From NCBI GenBank assembly GCA_035516255.1, contig DATJAL010000030.1, forward strand, positions 1-64,000: DNA of 64,000 nucleotides, given 5' to 3'. Each line of letters begins with the position of its first letter. Position 1 is the stretch's first letter. Under the pieces are notes generated by a model. That model was given only the letters and a program-made list of their open reading frames with translations, ran no database searches and was not told the DNA's origin. The stretch comes from Chitinivibrionales bacterium. Its GTDB lineage: Bacteria; Fibrobacterota; Chitinivibrionia; Chitinivibrionales; FEN-1185. This document shows positions 15,537-24,438 of this stretch, piece by piece. A program made the translations under genes and the position numbers.

Positions 15537-18500
15537 ATGAACAAAGCCAATCATCCATATCTTGAACTACTGTATTCCAGGACCCCTATAATTTTCGACG
15601 GAGCCATGGGAACACAGATTCAGGAACTCGGGGTCAGGCCTTCCGATTTCCGCGACCACGAAGGATGCAATGAGATCCTCAATGTGTCGCGGCCCGATCT
15701 CATCACCAGGATCCACACCAACTACCTGCGGTCAGGCGCGCATGTCATCGAGACCAACACCTTTGGCGCGAACCGCGCAAAGCTCATGGAATACGGGCTC
15801 GACGGCTCGGTCGCGGAAATCAACAAAACGGCCGCGCAGCTCGGCAGGGCCGCGGTTGCGGAGGCGTGCTGCAACCATGCCTGTTTCGTGTGCGGCACCA
15901 TGGGACCCACCGGCATTCTCTCGTCTCAAAGCGCGGGCCGGAAGAAATTCGATTTCAACGGGACCGCTGCGCTGTTCCGCGAGCAGGCCACGGCGCTGCT
16001 CGACGGCGGGGCGGACCTCCTGCTCCTCGAGACCATGCATGACCTTCTCGAGCTGCGCGCCGCGGTTTCCGGGATCAGGGGTCTTCTTGACGAACGCGCA
16101 ATTACTATTCCGCTCCAGGCGCATGCGAGCATGGACGCGGCCGGCCGCATGCTTCTGGGCTCGGACCTCATCGCGTTTCTTGCCGCGGCCGCGGGCATGG
16201 GCGTCGACGTTGTCGGCCTTAACTGCAACACCGGGCCGCATGAGATGAAACGCCACGTGGAGGAACTGCTGGGTCTGTCGCCGCTGCCGGTGTGCATGAT
16301 GCCGAACGCGGGCATGCCGAAAAACGTAAACGGCAAGGCCGTATATGACATGGGGCCCGACGAGTTCTGCAACACGATCGTTCCGCTTGTCTCGGAGAGG
16401 GGGCTCAATGTCACGGGAGGGTGCTGCGGCACGACGCCGGCGCACATCACCGCGCTTGCGAAGGCGCTTGACGGAAAGAAGGCCGCCCGGCGCACCATAA
16501 CGCCGAAAACGTTTTGCGGGTCCGGCATTTCGGGAAAAGACCTTGAAACGGAAAAAAAACCTTTTATCATCGGCGAACGGCTCAACACCCAGGGCTCCAA
16601 AAAGACAAAGGAGCTTGTTCTTGCAAAAAATTACGACGAGCTGTATCAGGTGGCGCTGGGCCAGGCCCAAATGGGGAGCAGCATTCTTGACTTGTGCGTG
16701 GCGGTGAGCGAAGCCGACAACGAAAAAGAGACCATGGCGGCGCTCGTTTCGTTTTTGTCCGAGCGCGTGGCGCTGCCCTTTTCCATCGACTCAACCGATC
16801 CCGCGGTCATCGAGGCGGCGCTCAAGGCCTGCCCCGGGGCCGCGCTTGTCAATTCGATCAACCTCGAGGCGGGCGGCAAGCGCGCCCGCGCGATCCTGCG
16901 GCATGCCAAACAATTCGGCTGCCCAGTCATCGCGCTCACCATCGATGATGACGGAATGGCAAAGACCGTCGAGAAAAAAATGGAAATCGCCCGCCGGCTC
17001 CGCGACCTTGCCTGCGGCCAGTTCAATCTGCCGGAGCATTTTTTATACATAGACCCGCTCACCTTCACACTCGCCGCCGGGGACGCCGAAGGCGCAAACG
17101 CGGCGAAGGCGAGCCTCGAGGCGCTTGCCCGGATAAAAACGGAAATGCCGGGCGTGCGCACGGTCATGGGCGTGAGCAACGTTTCGTACGGCCTTTCGCC
17201 CGCGTCGCGCAGGGTGCTCAACAACGTCATGCTCAATCACGCGGCCGAGGCCGGGCTCGACGCGGCGATATTCAATCCGCTGCATCTTGACAGAATAGAT
17301 ACCTATGCCCCGGCGGTCCGCGAAAAGGCCGAGGCCCTGCTGTTCAACCGCGCGCCGCAGGCGCTGGCCGATTTTATTACCGTGTTTGACGATAAAAAAA
17401 GCGGCGGCGCCGGTATGAGCCGCGAAGCGGAAAAAACCGCGCTTTCGCCTGAGGAGCAGCTCCGCAACAAGGTGATCAACCGGGACCGCCGCGACCTGGC
17501 GCCGTTAATAAACGGTTTGCTGGAAAAACACGAGCCGCAGCGCATCCTCGACGAGATTCTGCTGCCCGCCATGGCCATGGTCGGCGAGAAAATGGACAAA
17601 GGGGAAATGATCCTGTCGTTTGTGCTGCAGGCCGCCGAGGTCATGAGGGAGGCGCTTTCCATCCTTGAGCCGCGCCTTGCGTCGAAAAACATGGCGCGGC
17701 GGGGGAAAATCGTGCTTGCCACGGTGTACGGCGACGTTCACGACATCGGGAAGAACCTGGTCGCCACGATCCTCAGGAACCAGGGATACAACGTGGTCGA
17801 TCTCGGCAAACAGGTGCCTTCCCCGGACATCGTCGCCGCGGTGAAGCGCGAAAAGCCCGACGCCGTGGGCCTTTCCGCGCTGCTGGTCTTCACCAGCCGC
17901 GAAATGGCCGCGTGCGTGGCGGCGCTTGACAGGGAAGGAATAAGCGTGCCCGTGCTCATCGGCGGCGCTGCCGTGAACAGGGACTTTGCCTCGCGCATTT
18001 CGCGTCTGGAAAGCGGCGGCGCCTACGCGGGCGGCGTGCATTACGCAAAGGACGCGTTCGAGGCGTCGAAGATCCTTGAGGGGATAAAGAAGCCCCAGGC
18101 TTTTATGGAGAAAAAGGCGGAGCATCCGGCGGCCGGCCGGCCGCCTATAGAAGCAAAAACGCAGAAGCCGGAGCAGCCGCCGTATCCCGAAATGGTGACG
18201 CCCCAGTTCTACGGCACAAGTCAGGTGTTGAGGTGGGATGTGAAGTCGCTCTTGTCAACAATCGACACCAAACGCCTGTTCAAAGGGTATTTCGGCGGCG
18301 GCAATCTGGATAAAGAGGCCTTTAAAACAGCTTGCGAAAAGGAATTTCAACCGGCGTATGACCAGATTACACGGCTTATCAGCACGGAAAACCTTGTCGA
18401 TGCTGCGGGGCTGTACGGGATTTTTCCGGCATATACTGACGATGACAAACTGGTAATCCTTGACCCCGGCGACTATTCCTCGCACCGTGCCGAATTTATT

Positions 18501-18929
18501 CTGCCAAGGGTCGAACGCAAAAAAAACCGTTCCATCGCGGATTACTTCCGGCCCGAAGGCGACGTGATTGCCGTGCAGATCGTCACCATGGGCAAGGCCA
18601 TTGACGAAAAATGCAGCGCCTTTCTTAAAAACGAAAACAAGTACGCCCTCGGGTTTTATCTCAACGGCCTGGCCAATTATCTCACCGAACTTCTTGCCGA
18701 TAAAGTCACGGCGGAGATCCGGCGCGCGTTTCTGATTCCCGCCGACCGCGGCAGGAGGTACAGCTTCGGGTATCCGGGACTTCCGGGCGTGGAGGAGCAG
18801 GTGAAACTGTTCGAGCTCCTCGGCGTTGAGGAACGGCTCGGCGTGTCGCTGACTTCCGGCTTCCAGATGGTGCCCGAACATTCGACCATGGGAATTTTCG
18901 TGCACCATCCCGAGGCGGAGTATCTTTGA
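15537..18929 (+). CDS. metH: Cobalamin-dependent methionine synthase
   Basis: This 1130-residue enzyme transfers a methyl group from methyltetrahydrofolate via cobalamin to homocysteine. Domains in order: homocysteine-binding barrel (about 1-310, zinc ligands in GLNCNTGP and GGCCGTT); pterin-binding barrel (about 335-600, FIIGERLNTQGSKK); cobalamin cap (about 630-700); B12-binding domain with DVHDIGKN, His735 being the axial cobalt ligand; and a C-terminal AdoMet-binding reactivation domain (about 880-1130, RAEFILPR, YSFGYPGLP). All parts are present although the protein is somewhat shorter than E. coli MetH (1227). No riboswitch was found upstream. A weak ribosome site precedes the ATG. Confidence 0.97.
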   Translation: MNKANHPYLELLYSRTPIIFDGAMGTQIQELGVRPSDFRDHEGCNEILNVSRPDLITRIHTNYLRSGAHVIETNTFGANRAKLMEYGLDGSVAEINKTAAQLGRAAVAEACCNHACFVCGTMGPTGILSSQSAGRKKFDFNGTAALFREQATALLDGGADLLLLETMHDLLELRAAVSGIRGLLDERAITIPLQAHASMDAAGRMLLGSDLIAFLAAAAGMGVDVVGLNCNTGPHEMKRHVEELLGLSPLPVCMMPNAGMPKNVNGKAVYDMGPDEFCNTIVPLVSERGLNVTGGCCGTTPAHITALAKALDGKKAARRTITPKTFCGSGISGKDLETEKKPFIIGERLNTQGSKKTKELVLAKNYDELYQVALGQAQMGSSILDLCVAVSEADNEKETMAALVSFLSERVALPFSIDSTDPAVIEAALKACPGAALVNSINLEAGGKRARAILRHAKQFGCPVIALTIDDDGMAKTVEKKMEIARRLRDLACGQFNLPEHFLYIDPLTFTLAAGDAEGANAAKASLEALARIKTEMPGVRTVMGVSNVSYGLSPASRRVLNNVMLNHAAEAGLDAAIFNPLHLDRIDTYAPAVREKAEALLFNRAPQALADFITVFDDKKSGGAGMSREAEKTALSPEEQLRNKVINRDRRDLAPLINGLLEKHEPQRILDEILLPAMAMVGEKMDKGEMILSFVLQAAEVMREALSILEPRLASKNMARRGKIVLATVYGDVHDIGKNLVATILRNQGYNVVDLGKQVPSPDIVAAVKREKPDAVGLSALLVFTSREMAACVAALDREGISVPVLIGGAAVNRDFASRISRLESGGAYAGGVHYAKDAFEASKILEGIKKPQAFMEKKAEHPAAGRPPIEAKTQKPEQPPYPEMVTPQFYGTSQVLRWDVKSLLSTIDTKRLFKGYFGGGNLDKEAFKTACEKEFQPAYDQITRLISTENLVDAAGLYGIFPAYTDDDKLVILDPGDYSSHRAEFILPRVERKKNRSIADYFRPEGDVIAVQIVTMGKAIDEKCSAFLKNENKYALGFYLNGLANYLTELLADKVTAEIRRAFLIPADRGRRYSFGYPGLPGVEEQVKLFELLGVEERLGVSLTSGFQMVPEHSTMGIFVHHPEAEYL

Positions 18930-18979
18930 TATTCCGATTTTGTCGGCCGGAAAACCGTGGCAGGATATTTTTACCCCGC

Positions 18980-19435
18980 CTATTGCTTTACAAAAACGAA
19001 CACGACCGTGGTGCCGGTGGAGTCGTACGCAAACGAGGTCGGTCGGTTGGGGTTCCCCGGCTCGTTTGCCGCATAGGTAAGCGTGTCGCTCGAGACTTTG
19101 TAGATGCCCAGACTTGTTTTTCCCACGTAGGCCGTATTTGCGCATTGCGTGATCACCACGTCCATTGTTTTCGGATTCGAAGCGGCATTGATCGAAAAGG
19201 TGCCCGCGTACCCGATGATCAAACCAAGTGAAAAAGAAAAATTATTGCCCGTGAAAACCGCGGTAAAGGTGTTTGTATCCCCAAGGGTATGGCCTTTCCA
19301 TGTGCCTTCGAGCGAGGTGGCCGTCGGACCCGGACCGGTGGGGCCGGAGGAGGTGGAACTGGAACAGTTCAAAATTGCGGTAGATAGACAAATGGTAACC
19401 AGACAGGCAAATAAGCATGAAATGAATGAACGCAT
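18980..19435 (-). CDS. Small lipoprotein, TIGR03067-like
   Basis: This 151-residue protein has a lipoprotein signal peptide ending STAILNC and a Ser/Gly/Pro/Thr-rich linker. A beta-rich domain follows, starting LEGTWKGHTLGD and ending TLTYAANEPGNPNRPTSF...VVFVFVKQ. The start (G-x-W) and the ending (RPTSF then a hydrophobic strand and Lys) match the pattern of the TIGR03067/lipocalin-like secreted domains. I use the ATG at 19435, which has GGAG 8 bases upstream, rather than the GTG at 19444. It is convergent with metH. Function unknown. Confidence 0.8.
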   Translation of the reverse strand: MRSFISCLFACLVTICLSTAILNCSSSTSSGPTGPGPTATSLEGTWKGHTLGDTNTFTAVFTGNNFSFSLGLIIGYAGTFSINAASNPKTMDVVITQCANTAYVGKTSLGIYKVSSDTLTYAANEPGNPNRPTSFAYDSTGTTVVFVFVKQ

Positions 19436-19675
19436 AATGGGCACTCCCTGATGAAGTTTTATTCCGTCAATTATCTCTTTTCAATCTGCGTGAAAACTTT
19501 ACGCCGGCTCCATGCTAATCATAATCCTACAGTTCCGCCGGCAAAAATTCAATCATGGCTTTCCGCCCAACTCTTCAATTTCATGAACCCTTCACCGGCT
19601 TTTAGCGACTATTGTTTTGTTAAGCGACAAAGGCGTGTTCCATAATCCCTTGCCGTTATCCTCGGCGGGCGGCCG

Positions 19676-20917
19676 ATGAAAAACCTTCTTCATTCATTCT
19701 GCGCCATTCTTGTCCTTGCATTACTCGGTTCCGTTTTTGCATCCACCTATCCATCGGTAAATAAAAGTACCGGGCATTCCATCGCCAAAACCACGGCCAC
19801 GGGCCTTTCCAAATCAGCAGCCTCCGACACGATCATGAATGTCCAGGATTTCATGTACGACGGCAGTGATTCGCTGGCCGAAGTTTTCACCTACCGTTAC
19901 GACCAGAAGCTCCGTCCGTTTGCGCGGACCGGCTATACCATGTTTGACAGGTTTGAGTACGACAAGCGCGACATGCCGGTGGTAACCTGCATCGTGGGCG
20001 GCACTCTGCTGGAATGGTTCACCACGGCCTACGACACCCAGAGCCATTGGTTGACAAGAGATACTTATCATTATTGCCCGACCTCGACATACGGTTCAAA
20101 TCCGGCATATTCAAGTTTTATGTATGATTCCCTGACGGGCAGGATCGCCAGGGAAGACGTCTGCGACGGCATCGGGTGGGTGATGTATTCGCTCACCTAT
20201 TCCTACGACCGGTTCGGCAGGCTCGTCAAAGTATATGCGCCGGGCGTGGTGCGCACCGAGCTTGTCTACGGCCCTGTTCCCAAACCGGCGCCGGTGACGG
20301 TTGCGACCATGCAGGGTGATTGGCGCACCGGTTCGATGGATTACGGTTGCTCCACGATCCGGTTGGAGGGATATTCAAGCGATTATACGTTTGTTGGAGA
20401 TTCGTTTTTTTGCAGAAGGTATTGTTTTACCGACGCGATAAACCCCTCGGACACCTGCAGCACGACATTTGAGTGGACGTTGTATATCAGGGGAGCTTTC
20501 AGCATCAACCAGGACAGCATTGTTTTTATCGGGCTCTATACCGACAGCAATTTCGTTATAAGAACCGGCGGCTGCGCTTACGGACCCAGGCAGTGGGGAA
20601 CCTGGAACCAGACCTATCTTTACCAATTGAGCGGAACGACCATGATCCTGTTTGATCATTCGTTCGGTTATCTGCCCGAGCCAACCCCGGTCATCTGGAT
20701 GAATAAAACAGTCTCAACCGCTTCCAGGCCTGCGGCCTTGTCAAGTCCCCGGCCCGCAGCCGCCCGCATTATTGAAACGGCGTATTACACCGCAAGCGGC
20801 CGCAGGCTTTCCCTCACGCCGGCGCAGCTTCGTTCCCATCCCGGAATCGTCATCACGGCGCAGCGCTTGGCTGACGGCAAAGTTGAGGTCAAAAGAGGAT
20901 TCGGCAAATTCAGATAA
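19676..20917 (+). CDS. Secreted protein with YD-repeat-like strand and sorting-like tail
   Basis: This 413-residue protein has a signal peptide (LLHSFCAILVLALLGSVFA). The middle contains short strands of YD/RHS type, e.g. YSYDRFGRLVKVYAPGV and FEYDKRD. The C-terminal ~45 residues (IIETAYYTASGRRLSLTPAQ...VEVKRGFGKF) resemble the short beta-sandwich C-terminal domains ('Y...GRRL...') found on many secreted proteins of Fibrobacterota and Bacteroidota. No enzymatic motif is seen. A strong terminator follows at 20936. Confidence 0.75.
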   Translation: MKNLLHSFCAILVLALLGSVFASTYPSVNKSTGHSIAKTTATGLSKSAASDTIMNVQDFMYDGSDSLAEVFTYRYDQKLRPFARTGYTMFDRFEYDKRDMPVVTCIVGGTLLEWFTTAYDTQSHWLTRDTYHYCPTSTYGSNPAYSSFMYDSLTGRIAREDVCDGIGWVMYSLTYSYDRFGRLVKVYAPGVVRTELVYGPVPKPAPVTVATMQGDWRTGSMDYGCSTIRLEGYSSDYTFVGDSFFCRRYCFTDAINPSDTCSTTFEWTLYIRGAFSINQDSIVFIGLYTDSNFVIRTGGCAYGPRQWGTWNQTYLYQLSGTTMILFDHSFGYLPEPTPVIWMNKTVSTASRPAALSSPRPAAARIIETAYYTASGRRLSLTPAQLRSHPGIVITAQRLADGKVEVKRGFGKFR

Positions 20918-20935
20918 GGGAAATTCACCGAGAAT

Positions 20936-20963
20936 AAAAACGCCCTCGGGTGAGGGCGTTTTT
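20936..20963. terminator. Bidirectional Rho-independent terminator
   Basis: A perfect stem (aaaaacgccctc / gagggcgttttt) with a 4-base loop lies between two convergent genes (stops at 20917 and 21003). It has A-runs and T-runs on both sides, so it can work in both directions. Confidence 0.93.
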
Positions 20964-21002
20964 ATCATACCACTATTTGTCAATTAAAAAACATCCAATA
21001 TA

Positions 21003-23240
21003 TCACGGATATTCCAGCACGCTCGACGACGCCACGCCGCCCACGCCGTTGATGACGTGCGTGATCTCCCCGCCGCCCAGTTTCTCCGTCACCAGGTGGT
21101 GCATCTTGACGCCGGGAGCGTTCGCGGGAACTTCAAACGCGTTGGTGGAGACCACGTCGTTCCTGAAAACGGAGTACACGCCGAGGCCCCAGGCCTCGTG
21201 GGTCAAGACGCCGTCGGAAACCTTGTACGACGGAAAACCGAGAATGCCGTTGCCCTCCGACCAGCTGGCGTTGTCCGGCGGGTCGTAAGGCATTTCCGAT
21301 TGGTAAAAGAACGTGCGGCCGTTGTTGCCGTTCCACCAGGTCTGAAAGGCCTGCGTGTGCTCCACGAACAGGCCGTACACGGTCACGTTGTTGCCGTTCA
21401 CGATAAGGCCGTTTGCGTTTTTATTCGAGTTCCAGCCCGCGCCCGTGCCGTGGTCGGCGCGCCACAGCCAGGTATGGTCGTAGATCACGTCGTTGCTGTT
21501 GATCATGACAAAGCAGGTCGCCAGACCGTTGTACTGGCCGCCCACCCTGCAGAAAATGTCATACAGGCATGTCGGATTTTTGGAATGGTCAACGGTTGAA
21601 CCGGAGTCGCCGATTTCCAGCAGCACGGGCGCGTTCTGCATGCAGCCTTCGAGCAGGAAGCCCCCGACCTTCACGCCGTCGACGTCGGACACCTTCAGGG
21701 CGACGTTCCCGTTGGTCGGGACAAGCGTGGGATAGCCGATGCCCAAAACGATGGTGCCGGGCCGCGTGACCAGGACCGTGCTTTCCAGGTTGTAGTGTCC
21801 GGGCGTGAACAACAGGTTTTTCCCCTGGCTCAAGGCGGCGTTGATGCTCGCGGCGTTGTCGGAGGTCTTCGTGATGTAGAACAGGTCGATCGGAAGCCGC
21901 GTGCCGGGAGTCGCGCCGTTTGCCCACGAGACTCCCGCGGTGCTGTCGCGCCTGAGATCGGGGACGATAACGGAATAATTATTGCTTTTGTCAATTACGA
22001 GGAACGGCTTTTCCGCGATGAGCGGGGTCTTTGCCACCACCGTGCGGTTGACGCCCGACGAGGCGGGCGCGCCCGTGACGCCCACGAACACCATGTTCCA
22101 GTTGCCGCCGCTCCAGGTGCCGTACGCATCGTTTCTCGAAAAGTACTGCTGCTGCGACCCCGAGCTTATCGTGCCGTCAACCTTGCTGTCCGCGAAAAAA
22201 CCGCCGCTCGACCATCCGCCGTCGTCGAGCGCCACGTCGCCCTTGATGTGCATGCGGCGCACCGGCGCGCCCTGCGAGGCCGCCCAGCGGTTCAAACCGC
22301 TCGTGGGGGTCACGCAGATGCCCGCGCACGCCCGCCAGAACGTGCACGTGGCGTTGCCGCCCATCCAGTCGGCCTCGGAATGCACCTGTCCCGTTATCTG
22401 CACGCTGTCCGGGCTGGTGCCGAGGCCCAGCACCTCGGTGTAGAAGCCGACGTTGACATCAAGGGAATACGACCCGGGCTTGAACAGCAGCGCGTACCGG
22501 TTCCCGCCGAACTGCGCGGCCAGCTGCGGGTCGTTGATCGCCGAAAGCTGGCTCTGCATGGCCGCCATGTCCTGCGACGGGTCGAAGATATACACGTTCG
22601 GTCCGAAATCCGGCGATGTTGCCGCCTGGCTCAGCGTGATATTCTTTGTGCCGGTGAGAACGGTCAGCTGCTCCATGTACGATGCATACCCGGACTTTGT
22701 GGCCTGGAGCCAGTCGGACGCGGCGGTCTTTTGCAGCGGCCCGCGTGAAGATCCCGGATCCGGATCAAAAACCATTGTTTCCGACAAAGGGTTGATCTTG
22801 CAGGTGACAGCTTGTTCGCCGGATTGCAGCCGCATCAGGACCATGGACCGCCCGAGGTCCCTGAGACTGAAGGGAACCTTTGTCGTTCCCCGCGCAAGAT
22901 ATCCATTATACGCCGTCGCCAGGAGTGCGCCGCGTGCGTCAAAAAGCGTTATCTTTACAAATGCGGGTGAGGCGAGGTTGAAAATAAACGAATTGTTTCG
23001 ATAGAAAACTCCTTGGGCGCCTGCGTGATCGGGCCGCGGGGTTGCAACGGAAACGGCGCCTAAAAGCGAGTACGCTCCGTTCGCGTCGGTGGTGTCTGAA
23101 AGGCGCGAGGCGATCAGGTTGACAATGACGCCCTGCAGCGGTTGGCCCGCGCTATTGGTGACCGTACCGGATAGGGAAATGACCTGGCTGGAAGCAATCG
23201 AAGCAATTGATAAAAGCATGATCAACGGAAACTTCGTCAT
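21003..23240 (-). CDS. Large secreted protein with regulatory-like domain and beta-helix
   Basis: This 745-residue protein starts at 23240 (GGAG 7 bases upstream). After the signal peptide there is a carboxypeptidase-regulatory-like domain (SLSGTVTNSAGQPLQGVIVNL...DTTDANGAYSL). A short Fibrobacter-type beta domain follows (FVKITLFDARGALLATAYNG). From about residue 215 comes the long module NVYIFDPSQDMAAMQSQLSAI, PGSYSLDVNVGFYTEVLGLG, RRMHIKGDVALDDGGWSSGGFFADSK. This module matches a family of actinobacterial and myxobacterial proteins that is misleadingly annotated 'coagulation factor 5/8 domain' or 'adenylyl cyclase'. Its repeats suggest a right-handed beta-helix. A carbohydrate-active role is plausible but unproven. 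A 14-G tract (coding strand) lies 34 bases upstream. Confidence 0.82.
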   Translation of the reverse strand: MTKFPLIMLLSIASIASSQVISLSGTVTNSAGQPLQGVIVNLIASRLSDTTDANGAYSLLGAVSVATPRPDHAGAQGVFYRNNSFIFNLASPAFVKITLFDARGALLATAYNGYLARGTTKVPFSLRDLGRSMVLMRLQSGEQAVTCKINPLSETMVFDPDPGSSRGPLQKTAASDWLQATKSGYASYMEQLTVLTGTKNITLSQAATSPDFGPNVYIFDPSQDMAAMQSQLSAINDPQLAAQFGGNRYALLFKPGSYSLDVNVGFYTEVLGLGTSPDSVQITGQVHSEADWMGGNATCTFWRACAGICVTPTSGLNRWAASQGAPVRRMHIKGDVALDDGGWSSGGFFADSKVDGTISSGSQQQYFSRNDAYGTWSGGNWNMVFVGVTGAPASSGVNRTVVAKTPLIAEKPFLVIDKSNNYSVIVPDLRRDSTAGVSWANGATPGTRLPIDLFYITKTSDNAASINAALSQGKNLLFTPGHYNLESTVLVTRPGTIVLGIGYPTLVPTNGNVALKVSDVDGVKVGGFLLEGCMQNAPVLLEIGDSGSTVDHSKNPTCLYDIFCRVGGQYNGLATCFVMINSNDVIYDHTWLWRADHGTGAGWNSNKNANGLIVNGNNVTVYGLFVEHTQAFQTWWNGNNGRTFFYQSEMPYDPPDNASWSEGNGILGFPSYKVSDGVLTHEAWGLGVYSVFRNDVVSTNAFEVPANAPGVKMHHLVTEKLGGGEITHVINGVGGVASSSVLEYP

Positions 23241-23273
23241 AAACAACTCCAGTGCCCCCCATTTCGGTTCTCT

Positions 23274-23287
23274 CCCCCCCCCCCCCC
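23274..23287. repeat. 14-base poly-C tract in the 5' leader of the beta-helix gene
   Basis: Fourteen consecutive C (G on the coding strand) lie 34 bases before the start codon at 23240, upstream of the GGAG ribosome site. Tracts this long are prone to slipped-strand mispairing and can tune promoter spacing or leader length. They are also prone to sequencing error. Confidence 0.9.
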
Positions 23288-23591
23288 GGATCATTTCAGT
23301 AATAATTTGGCTGAAAGATTCATCCAAAATCAATATGCCGGTCAATATTCATAATATAAGATAAAAATGTGCAAATGAAACATGTTTTTTAAGAATTTAC
23401 TTTAAAAAATGCGAACAAAGTAATTCGTAACTACTTGTAAAATAGGTAGTTAAAATTCTAAAAACATTGCGAATATAATTATTTTGCGAACATGAATGGC
23501 CCGGATTTTCTCAATTTCACCCATGCGGCAGGGGGTGCCGTGCCGATATATGGGGGTAGGGAAAGCCAACTTGACAAATAATTATAAATTC

Positions 23592-23620
23592 TTGACAAAA
23601 AGAACTTTGCATGGTACAAT
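23592..23620 (+). promoter_or_regulatory. Strong sigma-70-type promoter of the pilin gene
   Basis: TTGACA at 23592-23597 and TACAAT at 23615-23620 are separated by exactly 17 bases, which is one mismatch from full consensus. A start of transcription near 23627 would give a leader of about 133 bases before the pilin ATG at 23760. Confidence 0.85.
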
Positions 23621-23626
23621 TATTAC

Positions 23627-23759
23627 AGGTGCGACGAACTTCAGCGGAGCGGCAAACGCTCGGGAAGGGAGGCAATCAGGGTTGCATGAAGAAGTGCTCA
23701 TGTAATCCATGCAACATCATGTGGATGGAGAAGGCCTCCGTAGTGAAAGGAGGTTTCTT
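23627..23759 (+). ncRNA. Structured leader RNA, riboswitch-like, upstream of pilin
   Basis: The leader holds three stems: gagcg/cgctc around gcaaa (23656 region), gttgcatg/catgcaac (23682-23689 with 23708-23715), and cctcc/ggagg. In the last, cctcc (23738 region) can pair with the pilin ribosome site aaaggagg. The segment gcggcaaac...ggaggcaatc is faintly like a c-di-GMP-I (GEMM) aptamer, but key consensus positions are missing. It could instead be a simple translational control hairpin. Confidence 0.45.
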
Positions 23760-24191
23760 ATGGAACGGGTTAAAAAAAGCAACAACGGGTTCACAATGGT
23801 GGAACTGATGGTGGTCATCGCGGTGATAGGAATTCTGTCGTCAGTGGCGATTCCCAAATTTCTCGATGCCTCGCAAAAGGCGAAAGCGACGGAATTTCCC
23901 ACCCAATTGACGGCGATTTATACCGGGGAGTTGGCGTATATCACGGAGCAGAGCACGTATGCGTCCACATTTGCAAACCTGAAGGATCAGGCGGGCGTTG
24001 ACGTTGCCTCGTCAACGACCTGGTTTACGTATAGCCTTTCGGTGTCGGGCAGCACCGCATTTACGGGTACGGCGAGCGTCAACAGCCCCGGCTTTGGACA
24101 GGTCACCACCAGCGACTTTGCCACCATTGATCAGACAAATTCGAAATTCTGCACCTCTGCATTGCAGAGGTATTGTCCAAGCTGGAAGTAG
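23760..24191 (+). CDS. Type IV pilin / type II pseudopilin-like protein
   Basis: This 143-residue protein has a class III signal: a short basic leader (MERVKKSNNG), cleavage after Gly10, then FTMVELMVVIAVIGILSSVAIPKF with the conserved Glu5 of the mature protein and a ~20-residue hydrophobic helix. The C-terminal part has two Cys (FCTSALQRYC) that could form the pilin disulfide loop. The start is fixed by aaaggagg 8 bases upstream. No other pilus genes are nearby, so assembly would need genes elsewhere. The strong promoter and long leader suggest it is highly expressed and controlled after transcription starts. Confidence 0.92.
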   Translation: MERVKKSNNGFTMVELMVVIAVIGILSSVAIPKFLDASQKAKATEFPTQLTAIYTGELAYITEQSTYASTFANLKDQAGVDVASSTTWFTYSLSVSGSTAFTGTASVNSPGFGQVTTSDFATIDQTNSKFCTSALQRYCPSWK

Positions 24192-24256
24192 CGAATCTTG
24201 GAAAAGGGTCTTTGATAAAAATAGCGGGATCACGTCAATCACAAGGCGATGCGGTG

Positions 24257-24285
24257 AAAAGGCCTGGGGTAGCGGGGCCTTTTTT
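24257..24285 (+). terminator. Terminator of the pilin gene
   Basis: The stem aaaaggcc / ggcctttt with a GC loop is followed by a run of T. It lies 66 bases after the pilin stop codon. Confidence 0.85.
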
Positions 24286-24438
24286 ATTGCTTTTTGAGAA
24301 TCAAGCAAGCCGCGCGGTGTCGGCATAATGACAGGACGTATTGAACATTATTCCCTTTGATCCATGTCCCTGCACATAGCATATTCTTGCCATGGTAACG
24401 GCGACGCGTGCCGATCCAAAAACAAAATGGAGGATGCC

